Source: Halobacillus faecis (GTDB lineage: Bacteria > Bacillota > Bacilli > Bacillales > Halobacillaceae). From it: a stretch of DNA of 64,000 nucleotides. The position numbers were made by a program, and so were the translations under genes. The notes under the pieces are model-generated. The model saw nothing but the letters and a program-made list of their open reading frames with translations, was not told where the DNA came from and did no database searches. Each line of letters begins with the position of its first letter. Positions within the stretch are counted from its first letter, which is position 1. The DNA lies in assembly GCF_007991335.1 (NCBI RefSeq), contig NZ_BJYD01000004.1, positions 186,001-250,000 on the forward strand, in the 5' to 3' direction. Shown in pieces: positions 1 to 7,665 of the stretch.

Positions 1-2
1 AT

Positions 3-83
3 AAAATCGAGTTCAAAGAAACGTTTGAGTGGAACGATAAGAAAATTAAATCTAAATACCTTAGAACGACCCAACAATTATAG
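3..83 (+). CDS. possible 3' end of a gene entering from the left edge
   Basis: One frame is open from the window edge to a TAG at 81-83 and reads as 26 hydrophilic residues ending KYLRTTQQL. Composition is protein-like, rich in Lys and Glu with EFKETFEWND inside, but the piece is too short to assign. Its interest is its position just left of the cassette-like array. Whether it belongs to a recombinase cannot be decided from this fragment. Confidence 0.25.
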   Translation, partial: KIEFKETFEWNDKKIKSKYLRTTQQL

Positions 84-349
84 AACTTGAGCAAGTGCAA
101 GAATCTCTAGTTAATATTTTTAATAAAACGTATTTCGCTATACTCTGACTTTAATTGACTACTTGTATTTTTCAGAGAGAGTAAAATAATTTATATCTTC
201 AAGAAAAGGTGGCGATACCTACAAATGGACTATCTCTTGTTAAGCTAATGGGGAGATCAGAGGACCATTATATCCTAATCATTTTTACATATCTTTGGAA
301 TTATTTTTAATTTTTATGAAAATAACAATTATTTTGTAGGGGGTAAATT
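84..349. other. AT-rich gene-free stretch with a degenerate repeat copy
   Basis: No gene is seen. At 192-215 lies a weak match to the dispersed repeat of this region (ATCTTCAAGAAAAGGTGGCG). The end of the stretch carries the ribosome-binding site GTAGGGGG for the next gene. Confidence 0.4.
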
Positions 350-1414
350 ATGGCGTGGTCTGCTTTTCAAAAGGATTTAGCTTCAAAAACTAGAAAATTA
401 AATCACATACTTCCTGAAGTTATGGAAATTACGGGATACGGGCATAAGTCCTTGAATGCAAAAATTGGTGGCAAAAACGCAGATTTTATGGATATTAATA
501 ACGAGGTTATATTGTCACCAGATCACTTTGTAGCTTTATGGATGAAGGGTTTGATTCAATATCTAGATAATTTGCAATATAAGGAAAGTAGTAATATTTA
601 CGAACTTTTACAATACATACAAGAATATCCCATTGTTAGGGACTATGCCTTTACTTTCTTAGAAAGAACTTACATGAGGAATTACACTGCTTTATCGAAA
701 AAACGCCCTAAAGTTGAGGAAGCAACAATGTGGATAGGCCAAGAAAATGCGAATTATGGAATTCTTGTTACTCCAAGATTCTCTAATGGTAACTGGGAGA
801 ATGATGTAAGCGAAATAAGACATTTTAAAAAGAAATATTGGACTATAGGTCATGTATTAGAGACAGGGATTGTGGTACCATTTGAAAATGAAAAAATAGA
901 ATTCTCTGATACGGATCAATATTTAAAGTTTTTTAAGAATATTTTAGTTCGGGGATCGGGCTCACAATATGAACTTGAGATTGCTAATAATTATTGTGAA
1001 TTTGTTCGAAATTCAGATCAGCCAGAAGAAATCCCTCTGTTAATTCCCGAGTTTAGATATGGCGGTTTAGCAAGGAAACACCAATATAGACTTGATTTCA
1101 CTATAATTGACCCCAATACATTAAATAAGTACGGTTTTGAGTTATCTCCTTGGTCAACACACGGTTATTTATCAGGTACTAAAGGTAAGTTGCAAAAAGA
1201 CATTAACGCAATAGCTTTAGGGAATTTCGAAAAGGAAATGAGAAAACTTAAAGATTATTTTAGAGAATTTGGAGTATATGCTCTTATTTATACAGATTCC
1301 GACTTAGCGAATATAGAGAATGTGTTTTTGGATATGAAGAAATATCTAAATCCCTATGAAACGCAAGAACAGCTAAAATTACATGTGCTTGATGATTTTC
1401 TTAGCTATTCATAA
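350..1414 (+). CDS. hypothetical protein, possible PD-(D/E)XK-type nuclease fold
   Basis: A 354-residue soluble protein without signal peptide or membrane segment. The start is ATG behind GTAGGGGGTAAATT. I do not recognise the family. The C-terminal half has the spacing seen in many restriction-type nucleases: an acidic helix YELEIAN (208-213), then RLDFTII with Asp249, then a strand YGFELSPW with Glu264. The usual Lys after the last acid is replaced by Ser266, so catalysis is unproven. It is the first gene of the cassette-like array, and a defence role is conceivable but inferred. A terminator follows about 165 bases downstream. Confidence 0.6.
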   Translation: MAWSAFQKDLASKTRKLNHILPEVMEITGYGHKSLNAKIGGKNADFMDINNEVILSPDHFVALWMKGLIQYLDNLQYKESSNIYELLQYIQEYPIVRDYAFTFLERTYMRNYTALSKKRPKVEEATMWIGQENANYGILVTPRFSNGNWENDVSEIRHFKKKYWTIGHVLETGIVVPFENEKIEFSDTDQYLKFFKNILVRGSGSQYELEIANNYCEFVRNSDQPEEIPLLIPEFRYGGLARKHQYRLDFTIIDPNTLNKYGFELSPWSTHGYLSGTKGKLQKDINAIALGNFEKEMRKLKDYFREFGVYALIYTDSDLANIENVFLDMKKYLNPYETQEQLKLHVLDDFLSYS

Positions 1415-1576
1415 TAAAACAAGCCTAGCTGCTATTTATGTTTAGCACTGTTTGTTACTCGAACAGCATGACATTACATTATTTAAGCAAATTTCAGATG
1501 GGTGTTCATCAATTGTTAATGGTCTAGCTACCTAGTGCAACAATATCCGATAACTTAGTTGAAGAATAAATTCAAA

Positions 1577-1600
1577 GACCGCCATTCTGGCGGTTTTTTG
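1577..1600 (+). terminator. rho-independent terminator
   Basis: Stem CCGCC/GGCGG with a 5-base loop, followed by six T residues. It lies 165 bases after the first gene. Confidence 0.75.
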
Positions 1601-1687
1601 TTTTGACTATCCTGCTGGAGTACAGGCTGGGTCTGGAGGATTAAGAATTCTGCGCTTATTCGGCTAACCGAAGATGTTTAATTTTGT

Positions 1688-1930
1688 GTGACTGTGGAGA
1701 TAAAAAGGGTAGTGGCAAAACAATATGAGGAGGAGATTCGTGTGCCGGATAAAGACATCAGTAAGTTAAAGGATGACACAGAGAGGAAGATAGCTGAGGG
1801 ATGGCGAGATTCCCTGGGATTAGATAAGATGAGTACAACAGAATGGTCAAACGCAGGCCTTAAAGCTTCAGAGGGGAAGGATTACCCAGAAATTAAAGAA
1901 GAAATCTTGAGGGAACGAAAAAAGAAATAA
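1688..1930 (+). CDS. small charged hypothetical protein
   Basis: An 80-residue Lys/Glu-rich soluble protein from GTG, with another in-frame GTG two codons later. No convincing ribosome-binding site precedes it, so the start is uncertain. No domain is recognised. A good hairpin terminator just after the stop codon supports it being a real transcription unit. It sits alone in the cassette-like array. Confidence 0.5.
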   Translation: MTVEIKRVVAKQYEEEIRVPDKDISKLKDDTERKIAEGWRDSLGLDKMSTTEWSNAGLKASEGKDYPEIKEEILRERKKK

Positions 1931-1936
1931 TATGAC

Positions 1937-1982
1937 AAAAAGGCGTCTGGTTTAAACACCATATGATGCCTTTGTTTTTTTG
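1937..1982 (+). terminator. rho-independent terminator
   Basis: Long imperfect stem starting AAAGGC and closing GCCTTT, followed by a T-rich tract, directly after the small gene ending at 1930. Confidence 0.7.
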
Positions 1983-2185
1983 TAAATCAGGGAGCCGGTA
2001 TTGATACACGACCTCGAAAAAATGAATAGGAATTGAACTTAAAGGCCATCATAGGAAAGGAACACCTTTGTAGGTGCTCCTTTAGGATTATCCACCCTTT
2101 TTTTGACAGTGACGGCTGTCATCAGCATATCGTTTACCTTTCTATGCACGGGTTTAATTAACCTTATGAAAGGAAGCGGTATGGT

Positions 2186-2755
2186 ATGAGTTGTATTTTG
2201 ATTGAGTTGCCCGCGAGTGAAAATGATGTTCAATTCAATAAGTTGAAGAATTTCTGCGATTCAAACGGAATCCATATGGATGTACTGGAAACTCCAAAGA
2301 AAATCCGCAGTGTGAAGGCTTACATTGAGGGGGCCTGGTGTTTAGATAAATTGGCTAGGGGCATTAAGGGTCCTTTTAGTGATATTGATGGATTCAGAAG
2401 GGATATAGAGGATTATATGACCCTGGAGTTTAAAACTAGTCCGACGGGATGCTCTCCATATCAGCTGAACGCTCAAATCGGAATGGTGGAGAAAACGGAA
2501 GGTTCATTGGTCTCACTGTATGGTAAAAATTGTGACCCGAAATTTTCCTTTAATTTGACCTTTGATGATATTTTGAATCGAAGGTTACCCGTCTTGAAAA
2601 GGACTAATTTGGCTGAGTTTCATTCTGACACATATAATTGGGAAAAAGACAACGTTGACCGTTCGCCGGATAAGGTGAGAAAGTTCTTCGAGGACTTAGA
2701 GTATTCGAAGAAGGTGATTCGATCTATCCAAGAACAGTATTCCGAGCTAGAGTAA
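2186..2755 (+). CDS. hypothetical protein
   Basis: A 189-residue soluble, mixed-charge protein starting at ATG behind GAAAGGAAGCGGT. There is no signal peptide or membrane segment, and no family is recognised. Visible features are a short Cys-containing N-terminus (MSCILIELP) and a Lys/Glu-rich C-terminal helix. It is followed by its own terminator and then by a copy of the dispersed repeat, the standard arrangement of this region. Confidence 0.65.
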   Translation: MSCILIELPASENDVQFNKLKNFCDSNGIHMDVLETPKKIRSVKAYIEGAWCLDKLARGIKGPFSDIDGFRRDIEDYMTLEFKTSPTGCSPYQLNAQIGMVEKTEGSLVSLYGKNCDPKFSFNLTFDDILNRRLPVLKRTNLAEFHSDTYNWEKDNVDRSPDKVRKFFEDLEYSKKVIRSIQEQYSELE

Positions 2756-2804
2756 GAAATGTCTGACTTTACTGTTTAATTCCAGCTCCTATATTAAGTG
2801 CATG

Positions 2805-2830
2805 CAAAAAGCCGCCGTATGGCGGTTTTT
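2805..2830 (+). terminator. rho-independent terminator
   Basis: Stem CCGCC/GGCGG with loop GTAT and five T residues, 50 bases after the gene ending at 2755. Confidence 0.75.
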
Positions 2831-2852
2831 CTATGACAAAATTGTAAAGGAT

Positions 2853-2913
2853 TATCTCGATTTCGAGTCTTCAAGAAAAGGGGGCTTATCTGCAATAGAG
2901 ATAAGCTTTTTTT
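2853..2913 (+). repeat. dispersed cassette repeat, copy A (complete)
   Basis: Carries the left core TATCTCGATTTCGAGTCT, the centre TCAAGAAAAGGGGGC and a hairpin GCTTATCT/AGATAAGC followed by seven T residues. One of the best copies. The 3' half looks like an intrinsic terminator. Confidence 0.85.
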
Positions 2914-3028
2914 AGTGGAAAAGGGGTTGAGTTGCTTAGTCTGTTTTGAAATAATTGGTATCCTGGAAGTCTCATTTAGAGTAATTGAGAGGAGGATTTT
3001 TTTCAAAAATAGGACTGAACAAGTTACA

Positions 3029-3247
3029 GTGAATACAGCACCAGAGAAACAGCAATTGATGAGCTATTTAGAGTTACAAAGATATTTAAGCATAAACGAC
3101 GAGCAATTAGAAATGGTATTACCTGAAAAAGAGGGAAACGTTACTAAGAGTAATATTCCATACATACAGTTCGGATATAAGTACTACTTTCCTGTCAAAG
3201 CAATTGATAAGTGGTTAACCGAAACAGAAGCTGAGACATTTAAGTAA
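3029..3247 (+). CDS. small helix-turn-helix, excisionase-like protein
   Basis: The recognisable part starts near residue MSYLELQRYL and ends IPYIQFGYKYYFPVKAIDKWL, the layout of the short helix-turn-helix domains of excisionase (HTH_17) type: helix, turn, then a strand pair that reads a response or DNA element. About 72 residues from GTG at 3029. ATG 3059 is an alternative, and the frame stays open back to 2915. A strong GAGAGGAGG at 2988 has no start codon at the right distance, suggesting a lost start or small indel. It is interesting as the only mobile-element-like regulator in the array. Confidence 0.5.
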   Translation: MNTAPEKQQLMSYLELQRYLSINDEQLEMVLPEKEGNVTKSNIPYIQFGYKYYFPVKAIDKWLTETEAETFK

Positions 3248-3308
3248 TAAAATTTAATTACAAATACACAACTAAAGCGGGGATTTAGTTTGGGAGCTGC
3301 ACGAAAAG

Positions 3309-3375
3309 ATCCTGAAACTGAGTCTTCAAGTAACGGGGGCAATTATTCAATAAGAGTAATCGTCCTCTTTTTTTT
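3309..3375 (+). repeat. dispersed cassette repeat, copy B (complete)
   Basis: Core CTGAAACTGAGTCTTCAAG, then TAACGGGGGC and hairpin GGGCaATTA/TAATcGTCC with a run of T residues. It lies about 60 bases after the excisionase-like gene. Confidence 0.8.
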
Positions 3376-3468
3376 GAGAACTGAAGTATTGAAAATTATG
3401 TAAAATAGCGGTATGATGTCATAATATTTATTTTTGAAAAATTAAAAAGATGTATGGAGTGTGGTCGT

Positions 3469-4025
3469 ATGGAAGTCGAAACATATTTAAGAGACATGCC
3501 TGAGTTTAATACTGATAGATTAACGCTAAGAAAGCTGGCTTTTTCAGATTTAGAAGATGTGTTTAGTTTCTGTTCTAATCCTAATGTAGCACGGCCTATG
3601 ACATGGGAAGTAAATGAGTCAATAGATGCAACCGAAGAGTTTTAAATATGGTAATTACAGGTTACGGAAAAGGTGAATCAGGTGAATGGGCAATTGAATG
3701 GAATGAAACAGGTCAAGTGATTGGTGTAGCAGCCTTTATTGATTGGAGTAATAAGCATAAGTGCGTAGAGTTGGGGTACTTTTTATCGGAAGAATATTGG
3801 GGAAAAGGAATTGCTACTGAAGCACTTCAGGAACTTGTTCGCTACGGCTTTAACGAACTATCCCTTAACAGAATTGAGGGTAGGTCCGATACAGATAATT
3901 TGGGTTCTCAAAAAGTAATGAAGAAGTTAGGCATGAATTATGAAGGCACTTTAAGAAAAAATGAGTTTATAAAAGGCGAGTTTAGAGATACAGAAGTGTA
4001 TTCCATATTGGAAAGTGAGTATTGA
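3469..4025 (+). pseudogene. GNAT acetyltransferase (RimJ/RimL type), frameshifted
   Basis: Two adjacent frames together encode one GNAT N-acetyltransferase of about 185 residues. The N-terminal piece (from ATG 3469, behind GGAG) has the typical TDRLTLRKL opening and stops at 3645. The C-terminal piece (about 3648-4025) has the acetyl-CoA loop YWGKGIATEAL and the late motif LGSQKVMKKLGM. The break falls in a T-run near 3640, GAGTTTTAAATATGG. Restoring one T reads E-F-L-N-M-V and rejoins the halves. It is either a one-base deletion or a sequencing error in a homopolymer. Confidence 0.85.
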
Positions 4026-4045
4026 TCCTATAAGGAGTTTATTAT

Positions 4046-4117
4046 TATCTTGGTTTCAAGTCTTCAACTAACGGGGGCGTTTCCTGAACAAGATGATCAG
4101 GTGAAAATCTCCGCCCA
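4046..4117 (+). repeat. dispersed cassette repeat, copy C (complete)
   Basis: TATCTTGGTTTCAAGTCT, TCAACTAACGGGGGC, then a long imperfect hairpin closing with CCGCCC. It sits 20 bases after the broken GNAT gene. Confidence 0.85.
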
Positions 4118-4190
4118 AAAGAAAGTAGTAACCTTGTTTCAAGTTATTCGTATATAATATTAAACAAAATCCTGAATGGAGGACTTGATA

Positions 4191-4397
4191 ATGAATTTAA
4201 TAAGTTGGTTTGATTGGATAACTCCAACTAATCCATTTGCTTCATTCTTTTTCGGTATTCTTTTTACTATCATTCTAGGTTTTACTGTATGGGTAGAGAC
4301 AAGGAATTTTAAGACAGTTCTTATTACGACTAGCACTGGCATCGTTGTTACTGCTATAGGAGTCTCTCTTTTAAACTTAATTGGTTATTATTCGTAA
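4191..4397 (+). CDS. small two-helix membrane protein
   Basis: A 68-residue protein; the ATG is 8 bases after GGAGGA. Two hydrophobic stretches are visible, roughly residues 15-35 and 42-63, joined by a short WVETRNFK loop, so it is probably a helical hairpin in the cytoplasmic membrane. No family is recognised. It is a single gene between two repeat copies. Confidence 0.6.
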   Translation: MNLISWFDWITPTNPFASFFFGILFTIILGFTVWVETRNFKTVLITTSTGIVVTAIGVSLLNLIGYYS

Positions 4398-4446
4398 TGA
4401 ATAATAGTACCAAATAGTAAATAAATGGTGGGTGCATTTGCAGAAA

Positions 4447-4508
4447 AATATCTCTAGTTCAAGTTTCAGCAAACAGGGGCGATTGTTCAATAGAGCAATC
4501 GCCCTTTA
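4447..4508 (+). repeat. dispersed cassette repeat, copy D (complete)
   Basis: ATATCTCTAGTTCAAGTTT, CAGCAAACAGGGGC, then hairpin GGGCGATTG/CAATCGCCC, a perfect 9-bp stem. It lies 50 bases after the small membrane gene. Confidence 0.8.
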
Positions 4509-4586
4509 TAACATACAAACGATGAAGTTCGATACCGTTCACATTGATAGATTATTTATATAATGTACGAAAGGCTGGAATAAATC

Positions 4587-5096
4587 ATGGCAAAAAAAGA
4601 AGCACCGAAAATTCAAACAGAACGATTGGTTTTACGTCCGAGAGCGGAAAAAGACATTCCCAATATGCTTAAAATGTTTAACAATGATGAAGTAAGAGAA
4701 TTTCTTGGAATTAATCCCCCTCGTGATGAATACTCAATGTTAAAAATGGTTAGGAATCGTACTGAAACAAAATGGACGGTCGCATTAAAAGATACAGATG
4801 AGTTCATCGGTGATGTAATGATTCCAGAAATAGCAGATGGTTATCTTGGCGAAATTGGTTTTCGCTTCATGAGGGAGCATTGGGGAGGCGGTTTTGCGTA
4901 TGAAGCGGTTTCCGCGATCATTGAGCATAGTAAAAGCACATTAAACCTTAAACGCCTATTTGCTACTATAGATAATAAAAATATGCCATCAAAAAAGTTA
5001 ATTGAAAAACTAGGATTTACGTTGGTAGCGGTGTTGCCTGAATCGCATTTACACGGCAGAGTTGCCGATGTAGCTTATTATTCTCGTATTGTATAA
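4587..5096 (+). CDS. GNAT family N-acetyltransferase (RimJ/RimL type)
   Basis: A 169-residue cytosolic acetyltransferase that would move an acetyl group from acetyl-CoA to an amine, with unknown substrate. The N-terminus IQTERLVLRPRAEKD is typical of the RimJ/RimL branch. The acetyl-CoA loop is HWGGGFAYEAV near residue 95, slightly atypical (GGGFA in place of GKGIA). The terminal motif MPSKKLIEKLGF is present. It is an intact single-gene unit between repeat copies D and E. Confidence 0.85.
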   Translation: MAKKEAPKIQTERLVLRPRAEKDIPNMLKMFNNDEVREFLGINPPRDEYSMLKMVRNRTETKWTVALKDTDEFIGDVMIPEIADGYLGEIGFRFMREHWGGGFAYEAVSAIIEHSKSTLNLKRLFATIDNKNMPSKKLIEKLGFTLVAVLPESHLHGRVADVAYYSRIV

Positions 5097-5470
5097 GCAT
5101 TTTATTTTAGTTGGAATAGTATATTTAATCCTAGAATTCATAGATTACCCTTTACCGTGATATTTACTAATAAATATATTAAAGGGTTTTATTGAGTTTA
5201 TCTTGAATTCAAGTCTTCAACTATCCGGGGCAATTCTTTAACAAAAGAATTGCCCCCTTCTTAATGTTATGGGCAGGTTAGTGGGAGACTCAGTTTCGAG
5301 ATAATAGACGTACTGAAACTATTGCAGTCATTTATCGTATATGTAGTAGAGTTAAAAGAAACGGTGGTAGGTGATAGTGGACATCGTTTATTGTGCTAAC
5401 GGAAGAACAGAATAGAACAAGAAAAATAGAATGTTGTTTATTGTACCCTCATAATAAATGATAGCGAGGA
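5097..5470. other. intergenic stretch with one repeat copy
   Basis: Apart from the repeat at 5199-5260, no gene is supported. The right part is AT-rich and ends with GCGAGGA, the likely ribosome-binding site of the next small gene. Confidence 0.5.
5199..5260 (+). repeat. dispersed cassette repeat, copy E (complete)
   Basis: TATCTTGAATTCAAGTCT, TCAACTATCCGGGGC, and a perfect stem GGGGCAATTCT/AGAATTGCCCC, then CTTCTT. It follows the GNAT gene by about 100 bases. Confidence 0.85.
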
Positions 5471-5755
5471 GTGGTGTTTGTTGAAAAAAATTTAGCTTTA
5501 GTCTCTTTATTATTAATAGTCGCTTCAATAGTTGTATTTTTGGTTTATGTATGGCTATTAAATCTGGTACTTGGACCTTTGTCACTGTTATTATTGGGTT
5601 CTCTTTTACTGGGCTCTTTTATTACTGCACTGAAAAGCGAGAAAGGTTTTTTGAAAATAATTGCTTTAATTATTTCTTCTATTGCTATGGTCTTTTTTGT
5701 GTGCATAGTGATGTATATTGTTTTAATGATTTTTTTCAGTAATTTCGGTACATAA
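5471..5755 (+). CDS. small membrane protein
   Basis: Up to 94 residues with three hydrophobic stretches (roughly 7-30, 34-50 and 60-90). No family is recognised. The start is uncertain: GCGAGGA directly abuts GTG 5471, and a better-spaced TTG at 5481 is out of frame because of an A-run. Either GTG 5474 is used or the gene has a one-base change. It is a single-gene unit between repeat copies E and F. Confidence 0.5.
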   Translation: MVFVEKNLALVSLLLIVASIVVFLVYVWLLNLVLGPLSLLLLGSLLLGSFITALKSEKGFLKIIALIISSIAMVFFVCIVMYIVLMIFFSNFGT

Positions 5756-5808
5756 AGCATGTGTTTAATGAACATCCACGGCTGTTAAAGTAAAAGAAAA
5801 GTAAGAGG

Positions 5809-5850
5809 TATCTCGAAACCGAGTCTTACGATAATGGGGGCAATTATGAT
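5809..5850 (+). repeat. dispersed cassette repeat, copy F (3' arm missing)
   Basis: TATCTCGAAACCGAGTCT, TACGATAATGGGGGCAATTA, then no matching 3' hairpin arm. The next (broken) gene starts inside it, with the repeat's GGGGG standing where its ribosome-binding site would be. Confidence 0.75.
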
Positions 5851-6301
5851 AGAGAGTATGAAAATTATAAAGGGTAAAAGCAGCTTTGATTTGGATGAAT
5901 TCTTAATGAAGCCTTTGTTTGCACATCTATCCACGTCTTCAACCGAAGGTCCGAGGGATTCACCGGTATGGTTTCTTTAGGAAGATGGATATCTCTGGAT
6001 TATAGGGACACCTGGAGATACTTTTCCATTACGTATTAATACAGAACCCAATTGCGCTATCGGTATAGTGGATTTTGACTCTCGAACAGGAAAAGTACTC
6101 CACGCAGGTTTTAGAGGAAAAGCAACTGTAGAACCATTCGATATTAACTTAGCTAAGCGGTTATTCACGAAGTATTTAGGTTCTAATGAGAATATGTGGG
6201 ATTCTTGATTTAAGGATCAAGACCCTAACAATGTCCTCCTCCGATTTGTGCCTGAAACTGTAGTAGTTAGAGATCAATCGTATGTAGTCATGGGAGAATG
6301 A
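5846..6301 (+). pseudogene. pyridoxamine 5'-phosphate oxidase-like (FMN split barrel) pseudogene
   Basis: One continuous frame of 151 codons interrupted by TAG at 5978-5980 and TGA at 6206-6208. The conceptual protein has the split-barrel pattern: LMKPLFAHLST, then EGPRDSPVWFL, then DGYLWIIGTPGDTFPLRI, and later KVLHAGFRGKATVEPF. Both stops sit where Trp is plausible (a TGG to TAG or TGA change). No frameshift is needed, so decay looks recent and by point mutation. Family members bind FMN, PLP-like compounds or haem. The activity here would be lost. Confidence 0.8.
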
Positions 6302-6307
6302 ACTAGA

Positions 6308-6362
6308 ATATCTTGATATCGAGTCTTCCGTTAAAGGGGGCGTTAGTTCAATAAGTCTGATC
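6308..6362 (+). repeat. dispersed cassette repeat, copy G (3' arm missing)
   Basis: TATCTTGATATCGAGTCT, TCCGTTAAAGGGGGC, GTTAGTTCAATAAG, then the expected complementary arm is absent. It lies 7 bases after the final stop of the broken oxidase gene. Confidence 0.8.
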
Positions 6363-6525
6363 TAAATCTAATCTTTAATATTCAAATATATGTAGAAACA
6401 TCTATAATCACTATTAATAGAGCCTCAAGAAATAAAAGTCTCCTTCAAAAGAAGTAGGTGCTCTTCGACCAATATCCGATTCGTTTAGTTCAACTCTGCT
6501 GTATTCTTATTGCAAGGAAGATAAC

Positions 6526-6904
6526 TATGAGCAGCAAACATGCACTGATCATCGTTTGAACAGGAATGTTGAGTGATGTTTCATTGTGGATGAACCGTCA
6601 AGGATATGTGGTTTCCGTTATAGGAAGAAGTCTAACTAAACAAGAGGATTTAAAGGCGAAGACGTCTACTCCTGAACGAATTCATAATTTGAGAGTGGAC
6701 TATAAGGAACAGGACTTACTTGAAGCGGAGCCAGCAAACTGCAGCAAGCGAAGTATTTATCTTGGCTTTGTAATTGAGGGTGATGAATCTAGGAGGTTAA
6801 CGAATGAAGAATTCTCTGGCGGTGTCATCAGAAGTATAGATGCAGATACGGAAGAGTCTATCAGCGGCGTTTTTCATCCTTATGAAGCGCAATCGAAACA
6901 ATAA
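6526..6904 (+). pseudogene. short-chain dehydrogenase relic
   Basis: ATG 6526 (behind GCAAGGAAG) begins MSSKHALII, then a TGA at 6556-6558 falls inside the nucleotide-binding glycine motif, which should read GGTGM. The frame continues QGYVVSVIGRS and NLRVDYKEQDLLEA, then jumps to EPANCSKRSIYLGFVIEG. The central dehydrogenase section of about 40 residues with the catalytic region is missing compared with the related Bacillus proteins as I remember them. So there is a nonsense codon, a missense in the glycine motif and an internal deletion. The translatable remainder starts at 6566. Confidence 0.75.
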
Positions 6905-6915
6905 GGAGGAATTGG

Positions 6916-7569
6916 ATGCAGTTATTTCACTACCATTGGTGGACGGAACGTGTGGAACAGATGGAAGAGTTCTATCAGCAGCAGGGTTTCGAGACGGTAT
7001 TGCGAGTCGGTAGGCACGAAGGAGAGATGCAAACGTTCAATCCGCCGCTGGAATGGGACGAGTTCAGGGATAAAGGGATTGCGTTCCGAATCATCGAAAT
7101 GGTGAAAGGAAAGACGAATATTACTTTCGGACATGGAATAGGGGATAGGTTTGACCATATCGGTCTGCTTGTGAATGAAGCAGAGTACGAACGGATTATC
7201 GAAAAGGCGAAGGGCCTGGACCTGAATATCAACGAAAGGGAACGGCGAACGTTTCTTTCGACTCCGTGGAAATTCAGAATTGAATTGCAAAAAAGAAAGG
7301 ATGTTGTTCATGACCAGGGGACACACATCATGGCCATGGACATCGGGTTGTCTTTTCAAGAGAATCCAAAAATGATAGGAAATTTACTAGATCTCGACTT
7401 GTATGTTGAAAGTGACTCGCACATCCGGGTGGGAAACCACGAATGGAGTCTGAATTTCTATGAGGAGGATTCTACACGGTTGTGCTCGGTTCACTTTTCC
7501 CAAGGCCCCATGCATTCTGTCGATCCTGTCGGGACGAAATTGACTACAGCATCAGATGATGAAGGTTGA
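6916..7569 (+). CDS. VOC (glyoxalase/bleomycin resistance-like) family protein
   Basis: 217 residues from ATG, behind AAGGAGGAATTGG. The N-terminal FHYHWWTERVEQMEEFY, the central FDHIGLLV and the later repeat of the fold suit the vicinal oxygen chelate superfamily, which builds a metal site from paired beta-alpha-beta-beta-beta units. No substrate can be named. The gene follows the SDR relic by 11 bases, so the two probably formed a pair that is now half dead. No clear repeat copy follows. A weak resemblance (CACTAACGAGGCATAAGAG) occurs near 7635. Confidence 0.7.
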   Translation: MQLFHYHWWTERVEQMEEFYQQQGFETVLRVGRHEGEMQTFNPPLEWDEFRDKGIAFRIIEMVKGKTNITFGHGIGDRFDHIGLLVNEAEYERIIEKAKGLDLNINERERRTFLSTPWKFRIELQKRKDVVHDQGTHIMAMDIGLSFQENPKMIGNLLDLDLYVESDSHIRVGNHEWSLNFYEEDSTRLCSVHFSQGPMHSVDPVGTKLTTASDDEG

Positions 7570-7665
7570 AAATCGTAGTCCATACCTTACTTTCAATCCT
7601 TCTACATTCGGGAGCTCAATTCGGACAATCACTTTTTCACTAACGAGGCATAAGAGCTGAATAAG

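Noticed and set aside
5930-5955. ACGTCTTCAACCGAAGGTCCG resembling the dispersed repeat core
   Set aside because: It lies inside the coding frame of the oxidase pseudogene and encodes the expected TSSTEGPR stretch, so it is coincidence.
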